A DNA stretch of 19,534 nucleotides from assembly GCA_030849805.1 (NCBI GenBank), contig JASANZ010001850.1, positions 1 to 19,534 of the forward strand. Reading direction: 5' to 3'. This document shows positions 1-9,147 of the stretch, in pieces; the first letter of the stretch is position 1; each line of letters opens with the position of its first letter. Source of the stretch: Sergeia podlipaevii. Taxonomy: Eukaryota; Euglenozoa; Kinetoplastea; Trypanosomatida; Trypanosomatidae. The notes under the pieces are model-generated. The model did no database searches, was not told the origin of the DNA, and saw only the letters and a list, made by a program, of their open reading frames with translations. The translations under genes and the position numbers were made by a program.

Positions 1-994
1 TGTATTTAATGGATTCCCTTTCTGTTTATTACTATTGTTATTATTGTCCTTTGATATTCAGAACGTAACAAACCCTACGTAAGTTCTACCCACTACTCTC
101 CCTTTTTTTTTTATTCCCGCAAAAAAAAAAAGATTGAAGGACACAAATATCCCTGTAGCGAGTACTGCGTGTATGTTAGTCTCACCGAATAAAAAATAAA
201 AAAAATAAAAAAAAGATATAGAAAAGAATGAGAGAGAAAAAAAAATATCAGAGCAAAGCCTACCGTATGTATTCTTTTTCTGTCCGTATATGTAAATATA
301 TATATATGTGTGTGTGTGTACGTAGCCAAAGGATCAACCCCTACAGACGCAAAGAAGAAGAAGAAGAAGAGAATCAACAGATAAAAAAAATAATAAACAA
401 TTCTATTGTGTTCACATGTAACTTACACTTCTAGTACATCGCAATAATAATAATAATAAGAAAGAAAACAAAGTAGGAAGGGAAAGTGGGAGGCGGATGA
501 AAAATAAAATGATTGTAAGTTGAATGCAATAGAGAAAGATTTAACAGTATATTCTCAGCCTTTTCGTTTAAAAAGTCACTATGTAAGGATGAAAAGGAAA
601 AAAGTAATGTGGTGTAGACAATGTATGTATATGCTGGGTATTTTTTTTGCTGTATTTACTTGGTGAAACAGTTTATTTCTTTCGTTGAAATGTCTTTTTT
701 TTTTTTTCACGTATATCCCCCTCTTGCTTTCGCTTTTTTAAAAGCAAACTCGCTGATGATAGCCATAATAACCATCACCTAGCCACTTTTGCCACTGAAG
801 TCTGTGTATACACACGCAACGGGAAACACAACAACAACAACTCTCTCTCTCTCTATACACCCTCTCTCTCTCTCCAGTTACAGCGCGCATATACATCTAT
901 AAATCACGTTTACATACGCCATTTCCGTTGTACTCAACTCTGCGCTTCTAGCGTCGCAGCTTTCCCCTTTCCCCTCCTCTGTGTGTGTCGCTGG

Positions 995-1026
<32 letters not shown>

Positions 1027-2672
1027 GAAAATCCTATCCGATGATACTGTTGCCTTGCTTTTTGGAAGAGAAATAAGAAAAAGCAAGAAGCAACAACAGC
1101 ATACTCTGTGTGTGTGTTTGGCTGTCCGTGCAATCTGTCTCTACTACAGCTTCTTCAGGCAACAATATATATACATATATATAAGCAATTTACAACGAAG
1201 CTACAAACACACCAATCGCATAAACGCACCGAAAGGAGAAAAGCAAGCGAACCAATAATAATAATAATAAAATATAAACGAGAAAACACAACAAACACTA
1301 TATATCCCGCGCTATAGAACAGAGGTGGTGAAGAAAAAAAAAAAGAAGTGAGAGAGACAGGCCTGTTCGCTATGCAAAACAAAGGAAAAAAAAAGACGAT
1401 CAAAGAAAAAACTATCCAAAAAAAGAAACTTGAAAAAAAAAGGAAACAAACAAACAAAAAAAAATTTTAAAAAAAACGAGCTAGCACATTGCGCATGTAT
1501 CTTCTTCATTTCCCTCTTTTTTTTTTTTCGCTCGAAGAACAGTGCACAGACAAAAGAAAAGGAAACAAAAATAAAAATTTCCCGCAAACCGCACACACCA
1601 ACGTGAAAATCAAAATAAAATAATGAAAAATAAAAGTAAATCAATATATAAAATGCGTACCGAGGTACGAAAAGAAACAGAAAAATGTTTGACATAAACA
1701 AAAAAGAAAGAAAGAAAAAAAAGATAGCGCGTGCCTGAGCTTCTAAACGGTCAAAGAGGAAAGTGTCTACATGTATACATAGTAGCCATAAACAGTAACT
1801 GGTACACACTCTCAGCATTTGCATTTCTCTCTCTCTATATATATATATATCACTCGTTTTTTTCTGTCATTCTCCTTCGTTTTCTCCACTGTTTTCTTTT
1901 TTTTCTTCTTCTCTATCTCTTGTTAGATATACAAAACAAACGTGTATACTTCTTTTTTTTTTTTTTTTACAGATGAAATAGAAACCTGGAAATGCGCATA
2001 CGTACTCACCCTCTTTATGGAATGCAATTATCCCATTCTCCGCCCCCCGCCCCCCCCTTCTCTGATATTGCTTTTCTTTCTTCCTTGCATAGTGTTGTGT
2101 ATAGTGCGAACGAAGGAAAACGAAAAACTATGCAATATGCACGCAGTAGCGCCACCATGTACAGCGGGGAGAAGGGGGGGGGANTTCTTCTCTATCTCTT
2201 GTTAGATATACAAAACAAACGTGTATACTTCTTTTTTTTTTTACAGATGAAATAGAAACCTGGAAATGCGCATACGTACTCACCCTCTTTATGGAATGCA
2301 ATTATCCCTTTCTCCGCCGCCCCCCCCCCCTCTGATATTGCTTTTCTTTCTTCCTTGCATAGTGTTGTGTATAGTGCGAACGAAGGAAAACGAAAAACTA
2401 TGCAATATGCACGCAGTAGCGCCACCATGTACAGCGGGGAGAAGGGGGGGGGAGGATAAAATGAAGGAAAGTTAAAAGAAAAGAAAAAAAGAGAAAAGCG
2501 AGGAAGGAAAGAAGCAAGGACATTGCGCACGTATGTAGCAGGTGGTAGCGCACCTTAAAGATTCCCAATACAGACTCCTCTTATATGCGCTGGACTAACA
2601 AATCTCACACACACGCACACATGAGTCAATCAAATTGTGTGCCCTCCACTTCTTTCCGTCGTAACACGTACT
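1..2672. other. Gene-free AT-rich region left of SKP1
   Basis: I see no credible gene on either strand. All open frames here are short translations of homopolymers and microsatellites (runs of F, K, I/Y, C/V). It probably holds the SKP1 3' UTR, the intergenic spacer and possibly the 5' region of the next minus-strand gene beyond the window. Base asymmetry alternates: roughly 100-620 and 1050-1720 are A-rich on the plus strand, while 640-1000 and 1800-1975 are T/C-rich. Microsatellites include TG near 306-319, GAA near 350-369, CT near 841-876, CA/TA near 994-1026 and CT/TA near 1826-1850. Nothing resembling a tRNA B box or a snoRNA C/D pair was found by eye. Confidence 0.7.
1906..2453. repeat. 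Direct near-duplicate of about 270-278 nt around a single N (2184)
   Basis: Copy 1 (1906-2183) ends directly at the N and copy 2 (2185-2453) starts directly after it. The copies match along their whole length. The main differences are in homopolymers: a T run of 16 versus 11 before ACAG, and different C runs near 2041-2060 versus 2318-2331. A perfect suffix/prefix duplication around one N is most simply an unmerged contig overlap left by scaffolding. A true tandem duplication is the alternative. The segment is noncoding. Confidence 0.85.
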
Positions 2673-3224
2673 TTACGACTCCTCGCACCACTTGTTCTCC
2701 TCTCTGATCTTCTCCTCCTCCTCGGGGCTGAAGTCGTTCTCAATGTTAAATAGAGAACGAATCTCCTCCGCAGACTTGCCTCGAATCATGCTCGCAACAC
2801 ACGCGCAGGTAAGATCTAAGAGGTCCTTCACGTTGAGAAAGTTGGCGGCCATGATGACATCAATCAACTCCTCGTGCTCGCGTTCGTTGCTGTTCTTGAT
2901 CAGCTGCGTGTAAACGTAGTTGCGATCCCATTCCGAAAGAAGCTCCGCAATGTCGGTCTTGAGCGGCTTCTCAATGGGTTCCGCACGGTTCTGGCAGTGG
3001 TGCTCCATGTACTCGAGCACAAGACGGAGAGTGCGGCCAGAAACGTTTGGGACAGGAATAATGGCGTCGCTGCCCTCCTGATCGTCCAGCATATCCTTCA
3101 GCAGACCCGACATGCGCGCAGACTCACGAGTGACCTTAAACTGCACGGGCGGGTGGTCGTTGCTCTGAAGCACGCAGTACTTGGTGAAGTCTACACCCTC
3201 GGCAGAGTTGATTTGTTCCGGCAT
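2673..3224 (-). CDS. SKP1: SKP1-like subunit of SCF ubiquitin ligase
   Basis: This 183-residue protein has the two-part SKP1 layout. A BTB/POZ-type N-terminal fold (about residues 14-80) is followed by an acidic, variable linker. The C-terminal SKP1 region (about 115-180) contains the conserved run NFLNVKDLLDLTCACVA, then IRGKSAEEIRSLFNIENDF and the closing EEEEKIREENKW. SKP1 bridges cullin-1 and F-box proteins in SCF ligases, which mark proteins with ubiquitin in cytosol and nucleus; the C-terminal helices form the F-box-binding surface in known structures. Length is slightly above the yeast/human range of about 163-194. The start is an ATG, and a good polypyrimidine-AG acceptor lies about 92 nt upstream. 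Stop is TAA. It is the last recognisable gene of the unit in this window. Confidence 0.95.
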   Translation of the reverse strand: MPEQINSAEGVDFTKYCVLQSNDHPPVQFKVTRESARMSGLLKDMLDDQEGSDAIIPVPNVSGRTLRLVLEYMEHHCQNRAEPIEKPLKTDIAELLSEWDRNYVYTQLIKNSNEREHEELIDVIMAANFLNVKDLLDLTCACVASMIRGKSAEEIRSLFNIENDFSPEEEEKIREENKWCEES

Positions 3225-3316
3225 TGGCGGCGAGAACTAAAAAATAATATACCGTGAGGTTCACTTCCGCGACACAGATCTGAAAAGGGGAGGGAGGTGG
3301 GGACTTGTTCGTAGAA

Positions 3317-3346
3317 CTGGAACAAAAGAGAGGGAAAAAGGGTAAA
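3317..3346 (-). promoter_or_regulatory. Predicted trans-splice acceptor of SKP1
   Basis: Read on the minus strand, a nearly pure pyrimidine run (from about 3346) ends in TTCCAG, with the AG at 3317-3318. This would leave a 5' UTR of about 92 nt before the SKP1 ATG. A second tract at 3519-3560 with an AG at 3514-3515 is an alternative that would keep the TG and TA microsatellites in the 5' UTR. Confidence 0.6.
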
Positions 3347-3348
3347 GG

Positions 3349-3372
3349 TGTGTGTGTGTGTGTGTGTGTGTG
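3349..3372. repeat. (TG)12 microsatellite
   Basis: A perfect dinucleotide run upstream of the SKP1 polypyrimidine tract, followed about 90 nt further by a TA run and then a GA run. It is likely to vary in length between strains. Confidence 0.95.
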
Positions 3373-3461
3373 CTTCGACCCGGAGATATGCTGACCGTGA
3401 ATGGTAAACGTGACGGTAAAGCAATACGCGCACAAACGTTTGCACGTGTAGTTTTTCTGGT

Positions 3462-3487
3462 GATATATATATATATATATATATATA
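3462..3487. repeat. (TA)n microsatellite
   Basis: A run of alternating A and T in the spacer upstream of SKP1. Similar shorter TA runs occur near 1018-1026, 1837-1850, 3904-3921 and 14425-14448, all in spacers. Confidence 0.9.
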
Positions 3488-3987
3488 CAAACTTACGTTG
3501 TGATTTAATTAAGCTAGCAAAAAAAAAAAGAAAAAAAAAAGAGAGAGAGAGAGAGAGAGATAACAATAAAGTAGATGAAGAAAATATACTGAACAAATCT
3601 CAGTGGGATTAAAAGTAAAAAAAATAATAAATAAAAAAGAGAACAGCACCATGATGTCCAAAATATCTACGCAATTGAAAAAAAATGCATTGCTACTAAC
3701 TTTTAAAGAAAACAAAAAGGCCCTCTTGTATATATGGAAAAAGAGAGAACCAGTTCGTCGCAAAAAAAAAAAAAAAACACACGAATAGTGATGCACGTGA
3801 TAACAATCATCACTATCATTCACCTTTTCAGGCGCACAGTCATCGGCCACAGAAAGGAAAGAACAAAGAACAAAGAAAAGAAAAAAGCAACATACAATAA
3901 CGAATATATATATATATATATCAATGGTAGAAGCAACAGCAGCGTGCTGCGCACCACACCTTCACAGGCGTTTCCTCCCCTCCATTT

Positions 3988-5772
3988 CTATACCGGCGAG
4001 CTACCTACACGACCTCCCTCTGATGGTGGGTCATCCGCCACTTCCTCCACCACCACGCCAGACGCCTTGTGTGATCCATGATGTAATAAGCGCTTCGACG
4101 ACATCTCCGCCTCACCAAATCCACTAGCAGCAGCAGCACCACCACCGCCACCTTCCAATTCTTGCTGGCGATGGCGTAGCAGAGACTGGCTCTTGGTGCC
4201 TACGCACTCACGACACTTGAATCCATTGCGCCTCCGCACCATCTCACGGTCAAAGCGGCCACACACTACACAGTAAATATGCGGGGTGACAAAAGGTTGG
4301 TGTCCTTGACTGGAGCGGAGCAAGTCGGTATTGACGCGTACATCGTCACCTACCTCTGCATGACGGGAGCGATGAAGCATCACGTCTTGATCTGTAAAGT
4401 GTGTGTCAGCATTACGTTCCTCCCTGTCACTGTCCTCATCAAAGTGCAAAGCACCGTCTACACGTACGCCGTAATCCGTTGTGATTGCGTGGTGCACCAA
4501 ATCCTCCAAGGTCGGGTCCTGTGCGAGGGATTCAGCATTCCCGTCCACAAAGACACCGTTGCTGGTGCCTCCTGCCCCGCCTCCAGCACCCGCAGCACCG
4601 CCGCCACCCGTAGGCACATCCACCTCGCCGTCTTCTTCGTTCTCCTGGTCAACGAGCTTTCCACGACGAAAAAAAATTGTGCCGAGCGTGTCATCGACAA
4701 TATCATTCACACTCAGCGCGGTATCCATGTTCGACCGCAGATTGCCTGTGTTCTCATCCTTCATGTACATTGGCACAGCGGACATCTCCTCGTCAAGCTT
4801 GTCGCGCCCAAAAGCAGCTCTGTGCAAGAAGGCCACTGGGAGCAACTCAAAGCACATGAGTAAGTCCTGGATCGTGCTGCTGATGAGCTCCCTCTCGTGC
4901 TCGTCCTTGCCCAAGTAGAGAATGCCGGCCGTGCTGGCTAGGCTGATCACCACCGACTGCCAGTAGCTAAAAAAAATAATCGCCTTCACACACAAGAACT
5001 TGAGAAAAGTGCGGGCGTAGTGCAACTCCTTCTCGCACTCTACCTCAAAGAGAACAAGGTAATAGAGAGCCATGGTGAGACTTACGTTCACAATGATGCA
5101 GGTGTAGGTATAGACGTTGTCCACCGCAAAACTCCCCTCCTTGTAGGCCCCCGTCGGCGCCGTCACCATCGCAACAAACGAGCAGACAGGCTTGATGAGG
5201 GCACACTGTAGAACCCAACGCTTGCAGCGGATATAAAAGTCCGTGTCCAGCGTAAACATAGGCAGCCAGCACACAGGGATGAGGTGCACGCCCTTGTACC
5301 TCTTGCGCTTGAGTGAGCGAAGCAGTTGACCCTCGCCGCCGCAGTACGCAATCATAAGCATAAAAAACATGTAGAGTACGAAGCTTTCGTATGTGTCACG
5401 CACTGTTTCAAAGAAGAACCTCCAGCTAACAAACAGAAGCGACAAAGCAGAAAATATCGCATAAATAGGCACCATTAAAATAATGCGCATCTCTAGCACC
5501 TGAAGCTGTGGGTAGTCTAGTCGCGAGAGATGCGCGCGAAGATCGCTAAAGGAGAGAAAGCAGCATATAACCGCGCACACCACCGCAGCGTAAATGATCG
5601 GCTTGCTATTGACAAAGGTGACATCGATTCCGGATATACCATGACTATCTTCTTCCATCACCGTTGTGCTCACGTCCGTCGCTTCCAGGAACTGTGCTAG
5701 CCGGGTTGCAGCAGCAGCAGCAGCGGTGGAGAGGGAAGAGGAGGAGTCAGGGAGCTCCTGCCACAGCGACAT
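3988..5772 (-). CDS. TMEM184/OST-alpha (DUF300)-type seven-span membrane protein with CxxC tail
   Basis: From the ATG at 5772 this is 594 residues. The reading frame continues upstream to a TTG at 5916, but that stretch translates homopolymers of the splice region (FFFF, FFFKK), so the ATG is preferred. Residues about 55-320 hold seven likely membrane spans with hallmarks of the Solute_trans_a family (TMEM184, LAZ1, OST-alpha): YCGGEG near 143-148, the segment LKFLCVKAIIFFSYWQS at about 257-273, and the later IQDLLMCFELLPVAFLHRAAF. The family sits in plasma or endomembranes and is linked to organic solute transport or vacuolar function; the substrate is unknown here. The soluble tail (about 320-594) is acidic with Gly/Ala-rich stretches. 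It carries Cys501-x2-Cys504-x15-Cys520-x2-Cys523, a likely zinc-binding knuckle pair. Family assignment is firm; transport function is inferred. Confidence 0.85.
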   Translation of the reverse strand: MSLWQELPDSSSSLSTAAAAAATRLAQFLEATDVSTTVMEEDSHGISGIDVTFVNSKPIIYAAVVCAVICCFLSFSDLRAHLSRLDYPQLQVLEMRIILMVPIYAIFSALSLLFVSWRFFFETVRDTYESFVLYMFFMLMIAYCGGEGQLLRSLKRKRYKGVHLIPVCWLPMFTLDTDFYIRCKRWVLQCALIKPVCSFVAMVTAPTGAYKEGSFAVDNVYTYTCIIVNVSLTMALYYLVLFEVECEKELHYARTFLKFLCVKAIIFFSYWQSVVISLASTAGILYLGKDEHERELISSTIQDLLMCFELLPVAFLHRAAFGRDKLDEEMSAVPMYMKDENTGNLRSNMDTALSVNDIVDDTLGTIFFRRGKLVDQENEEDGEVDVPTGGGGAAGAGGGAGGTSNGVFVDGNAESLAQDPTLEDLVHHAITTDYGVRVDGALHFDEDSDREERNADTHFTDQDVMLHRSRHAEVGDDVRVNTDLLRSSQGHQPFVTPHIYCVVCGRFDREMVRRRNGFKCRECVGTKSQSLLRHRQQELEGGGGGAAAASGFGEAEMSSKRLLHHGSHKASGVVVEEVADDPPSEGGRVGSSPV

Positions 5773-6441
5773 GATAGGAAAGCAGATATAAGTGAATATG
5801 GAGAACACCCAGAAATTCTGCTTTTCTTTTTTAAAAAAAAATGCAGTACCGATATAAAGAATAGCAAAAAAAAAAAAGATGATGCGAGGATATTGCGCAG
5901 CAGCTGGATAAAGCAAAGGCTTCTTCTAAATACAAAAGTAATAGAGAACTAAATAATAGTAACCCAAATCCGATCAAAGACAGAAAGGAAAAAAAAAAAA
6001 TAGAAGACAGAGCTAACCACAAAATGGGGCTTTGCACACAAAATAAAGAAAAAAAAGGAGGCGAATAGCTATCAACTGCAATATGCGATAAAGCACCTCT
6101 TCTTTTTGACTCAGCAACCAACTGTTGGTGTATAGTAAGTTAAAATTCCAAAAAAAAAGGGCGTACAAAAAGAAAAAAAAGAGAAGAGAGAGTGTGCACA
6201 GGGAATTTTCAACGCAAGACTAACGCTCCGCACGAACTGAAGCGACGAGAAGTGATAGCAACCAGCACACGCTCATAACTGAGGGAGTGCCAGTTAGACT
6301 ACTAGGTCATTAATGGCATACATTTTTTTTTTATCGAAATGATGATAACAACAAAATAAGAACAATAATAATAGTGAACCCACACGTCAAAACCTCGGTG
6401 AAGGAAGAGTCAGTAATGTGCGCTCACTACACGAGAGGCGC
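5773..6441. other. Intergenic spacer between the TMEM184-like gene and RPS15A
   Basis: About 670 nt, A-rich on the plus strand. It includes poly-A runs at 5833-5841 and 5866-5877 (poly-T on the coding strand), probable splice signals of the TMEM184-like gene. The less A-rich part at about 6210-6310 showed no recognisable RNA gene. Confidence 0.65.
5833..5877 (-). promoter_or_regulatory. Polypyrimidine region upstream of the TMEM184-like gene
   Basis: On the minus strand, T12 (5866-5877) and T9 (5833-5841) precede several AG dinucleotides before the ATG at 5772. The exact acceptor cannot be chosen by eye. The position argues that the frame upstream of 5772 is leader, not protein. Confidence 0.4.
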
Positions 6442-6834
6442 CTAGTAGAAGAAGCCGAGCACCTTACCACCAGTGTTGCGGGAGCGGGCCTCCTCGTGGT
6501 CCATAATACCCAGAGAAGTGGTGAGGACAACGAAGCCGAACTGACGGGAGGGGAGGATGTTCTTCATCCACTTCTCGTAGTCGCGGGAGTTGCAATCGAA
6601 GCGGGGGCAGATGGCGCCGCACTTGTTGAGGCGACCGTTCAGGTTGACGACGATCTTGCCGGCGCGGTGGTCATCGATGATCTCAAACTCACCAATGTAG
6701 CCGTGCTTCTGCATGACCTGCAGGAACTTGATGACGACCTTGGAGGAAGGGCGGATCAGCACCTGACGCTTGCCACGGCGCTCAGCGCTCGCAATGGTGC
6801 GGAGCGCGTTCGCCAGAACGCTCATCATGGTCAT
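6442..6834 (-). CDS. RPS15A: 40S ribosomal protein S15A (uS8)
   Basis: This 130-residue protein aligns end to end with eukaryotic S15a/yeast Rps22, whose usual length is 130. Landmarks are [20 protein letters not shown] at about residues 21-40, then [35 protein letters not shown], and the C-terminal [14 protein letters not shown]...GGKVLGFFY. uS8 binds the central domain of small-subunit rRNA and helps organise the 40S platform. The start has three methionines (MTMMS); the first is annotated because it follows the predicted acceptor by only about 15 nt. A very short 5' UTR is common for ribosomal protein mRNAs. Stop is TAG. Confidence 0.97.
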   Translation of the reverse strand: MTMMSVLANALRTIASAERRGKRQVLIRPSSKVVIKFLQVMQKHGYIGEFEIIDDHRAGKIVVNLNGRLNKCGAICPRFDCNSRDYEKWMKNILPSRQFGFVVLTTSLGIMDHEEARSRNTGGKVLGFFY

Positions 6835-7294
6835 CTTGACGGGGGCTATCTACAAACAAAAAATAGTGTATGAGAGAGAGAAAGAACAAAGAAAGCAGCA
6901 AAGAAAAATTTCTTTAAAAGGCCAGGGAAGTGAAAACAAAAAAAAAAATACCACTTGTTGTGGTAGAGGTGAACTCCAACACAGCATTCAATAACGGCAA
7001 AAAAAAAAACTACCGTTCCCTTTCATGATATTAGTTATAATGATTGCGCCTTCGCAAAGCACACAGACAGTAATACCTTAATCGACAATTAATGAATCCA
7101 GCAACTGCACACGAAAAATACAAATATGTAGCAGCAACAGCAATAAGAAAAAAAAAAAGCTTTGCACTCGCCCACCAACCCTCTCTATTCTTTTTTATGC
7201 ATTTTCACGTTTCATCCAAATAATAATAATAATAAAACTAGCGAGGCATGGCGAGAGGAGAGGTAGTTACTAATACCCCCTTCTCATTGCTCCA
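6835..7294. other. Intergenic spacer between RPS15A and the methyltransferase gene
   Basis: About 460 nt holding the RPS15A splice signals and the 3' UTR of the methyltransferase gene. It contains poly-A runs and an ATA/AAT repeat near 7220-7236. No gene is seen. Confidence 0.65.
6850..6899 (-). promoter_or_regulatory. Predicted trans-splice acceptor of RPS15A
   Basis: Minus-strand C/T-rich tract (about 6868-6899), then TTTTTTGTTTGTAG with the AG at 6850-6851. This places the spliced leader about 15 nt before the ATG. Confidence 0.6.
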
Positions 7295-8464
7295 TCACCG
7301 CCTCCCGTGCCGATAGTTGCCACTGGCGTTTGTGTTGTTGGCGCCACGAAATTGCGGCCTATGTTGTTGCTGCTGCTGCTGTGCCCGCCGTTGTGGGTTC
7401 TGTCGCTTCTCCACTGATGCCACGTGCTTTCCCTCCTCAAGTGCCTTTAGGCCATGTACCACAACAGTGCCAGCGCCATCCTTGAGCAGAGCAACTCGCG
7501 CAGCCCTCAGCACCTCGTTGGTTCTCCGTCCCGCCCACACGTACCACATCGACTTGAAGTGAGAGTGTGCGTTGCCGGCGCCGGTGGGGTGTTGGAAGTC
7601 ATATCGCTGGCGGGGGATAACGTAAAAGGGCTCAGGACCCACCGTCGTGGCTGGCGTGGCGAGTGGAGACGGTGCTGCTGACGCTTCCTCGGCCCCCTTC
7701 GCTTGCTCCGCCTCAGCCGCCATGCGCGCTATTAGAAAAGGCGGGGGCGTCAAAACGACAGCTGGGGCAACCGGCTTGACAGGGCGTGGGGCGTTGATAT
7801 CCCCCTTGCCTGTAGGCGGTGCAGGCACAAAGTGGGCGCGCACGAAGGCTGCGAACCATGGCTTTGTAGCAATGTAGTCCGGGGCTAGGAACGCCCATGG
7901 CTTATCTTGCGAGATAAGAAAGTTCATCATCTTCTCCATGTGATCGTCACTGAAGGGAGGGTTCGTAACCAGCATGTCGTACGGCCCTGGCACGGTGCAG
8001 TTGATGATATCTGCGTAGAAGTCACGATTCTCATGAAGCACTTTGCTGATCCCGAGCTCCCTCCAGTGGGATACAATGGTGCCTGAGCAGTAATAAGGAT
8101 CATAGAGCGTAAAGAGTTCAGGCGTAGAGGGTCGCGTGAGAAGACGCAACTCCGCCAAGGCAGGCAGGACGTCCTTGAGTGCAGCGAGAGACGTTTCAAA
8201 ATGGTCATTGAAATTGGCCTTAAACGGGTGGTGCAGACGAGAAGTGCGCTGCTGGGGTGGGTCCGACACAGGGGGTGAAGCGGTGGGAGGCGGTGGTGCA
8301 TGTCCTGGACGCCTCTCCTCCCCCTGCAGCCTCTTTTCAGTAGCGACACCATGACTGGCGTGATGCACTGCTAGTGATTTCTTCTGTGTGGTCATCTCTT
8401 TCTCGCGACTGCTGGAGCGTGCACGCTTCCTCTTGTGGTTTGCCGGTGTCTTCGAGGTACTCAT
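7295..8464 (-). CDS. Putative NPPF-motif SAM-dependent methyltransferase
   Basis: 389 residues starting at ATG 8464. The core (about 78-210) reads as an amino-methyltransferase-like Rossmann fold. YDPYYCSG (121-128) sits where the SAM-binding loop is expected. ENRDFY (145-150) follows strand 2, and DMLVTNPPF (163-171) carries the catalytic-type NPPF seen in N6-adenine, glutamine and other amino methylases. PWAFLAPDYI (189-198) and, after a long insert, FYVIPRQRYDF and FKSMWYVWAG (about 303-312) match a protist protein family I recall by pattern (YDPYYC...NPPY...WYVW). The insert (about 214-278) is Ala/Pro-rich. The N-terminus has a basic nuclear-localisation-like stretch (HKRKRARSSSR, 10-20). 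The C-terminus is Arg/Gln/Asn-rich with a Q6 run, which suggests RNA contact. Substrate unknown. Confidence 0.75.
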   Translation of the reverse strand: MSTSKTPANHKRKRARSSSREKEMTTQKKSLAVHHASHGVATEKRLQGEERRPGHAPPPPTASPPVSDPPQQRTSRLHHPFKANFNDHFETSLAALKDVLPALAELRLLTRPSTPELFTLYDPYYCSGTIVSHWRELGISKVLHENRDFYADIINCTVPGPYDMLVTNPPFSDDHMEKMMNFLISQDKPWAFLAPDYIATKPWFAAFVRAHFVPAPPTGKGDINAPRPVKPVAPAVVLTPPPFLIARMAAEAEQAKGAEEASAAPSPLATPATTVGPEPFYVIPRQRYDFQHPTGAGNAHSHFKSMWYVWAGRRTNEVLRAARVALLKDGAGTVVVHGLKALEEGKHVASVEKRQNPQRRAQQQQQQHRPQFRGANNTNASGNYRHGRR

Positions 8465-9147
8465 ATTTTGTCACTGAGGAGACTACTCCAGTGTGGATAA
8501 AAATAAGAAATGCGTGCTGTCCAAATACAGGTTAAATACGGAGGAGAAGAAAAAAAAAATGAACGGTCAGGGATGGCACGCTGTTGCGTACTACCTATAT
8601 CGACAGAGCTCTTGCCTCAAAGCAAGGCGACGGCTAGCTTGCGTGAGTAGAACGAAACAAATCCATAAGGGAGAAAAGAAGAAATCTGTTGAAAAATAGC
8701 AGTACAGCACCATTTTTTTTCTATTATTTAATATGCCAGCCTCACTTCCTCATTTTCAAGAAAAGAAAAAAATGTAAAGCATGCGTAGAAGACGCATGGA
8801 GAACCTAGACCGTAGGCCCTATTCATCTTTCCATCAATGACTTCAAATGGAGGTGAAACAGCAAAAAAAAAAGTTTCATATGTGCTGATTTATATCAAGT
8901 GTGAGTTCTTACGAGAAAGAAAAAACAAATCCAATAAAAGCACAGCAATGGAATGACGGCTATTCGCAAAACACAAGACAGTAAAAAGAAAGAGAAAGTT
9001 CCAGCTGATAAACACTATCCGATATACTCACCATGATCATTCTCCTCCCTTTTTTTTTTCTCTCTCTCGACTTGTCACCTGCAGAAGTAAAGGGAAAACT
9101 CCTCTGCTCACATCACCATCCTTTCCCCCACCACCACCACCACCACC
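8465..9147. other. Intergenic spacer between the methyltransferase gene and OXA1
   Basis: About 680 nt. The right end (9127-9147) is a CCA/ACC trinucleotide run just downstream of the OXA1 stop, so the OXA1 3' UTR begins GT/G-rich. The only notable open frame (8493-8699, plus) is antisense to the unit and basic/low-complexity, so it is not called. Confidence 0.65.
8517..8559 (-). promoter_or_regulatory. Predicted trans-splice acceptor of the methyltransferase gene
   Basis: Minus-strand tract of T10 and CTTCTCCTCC (about 8541-8559), then GGACAG with the AG at 8517-8518. The resulting 5' UTR is about 52 nt. Confidence 0.55.

Larger units (their letters stand above)
3225..3987. other. Intergenic spacer between SKP1 and the TMEM184-like gene
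   Basis: This spacer of about 760 nt carries the SKP1 5' UTR and the 3' UTR of the upstream gene. It is rich in microsatellites: TG at 3349-3372, TA at about 3462-3487, GA at about 3540-3560, poly-A near 3763-3777 and TA at about 3904-3921. No gene is seen. Confidence 0.7.

Noticed and set aside
1312..1824. Minus-strand open frame of 170 codons rich in Phe
   Set aside because: It translates poly-T and CT tracts; composition is that of low-complexity spacer, not protein.
4279..4863. Plus-strand open frame of 194 codons opposite the TMEM184-like gene
   Set aside because: Antisense shadow of a real gene with no domain pattern.
5773..5916. N-terminal extension of the TMEM184-like protein from a TTG
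   Set aside because: Non-ATG start; the extension translates homopolymers of the predicted splice region.
8493..8699. Small plus-strand basic open frame (68 codons)
   Set aside because: Against the unit direction, overlaps the methyltransferase splice signals, and has low-complexity Lys-rich composition.
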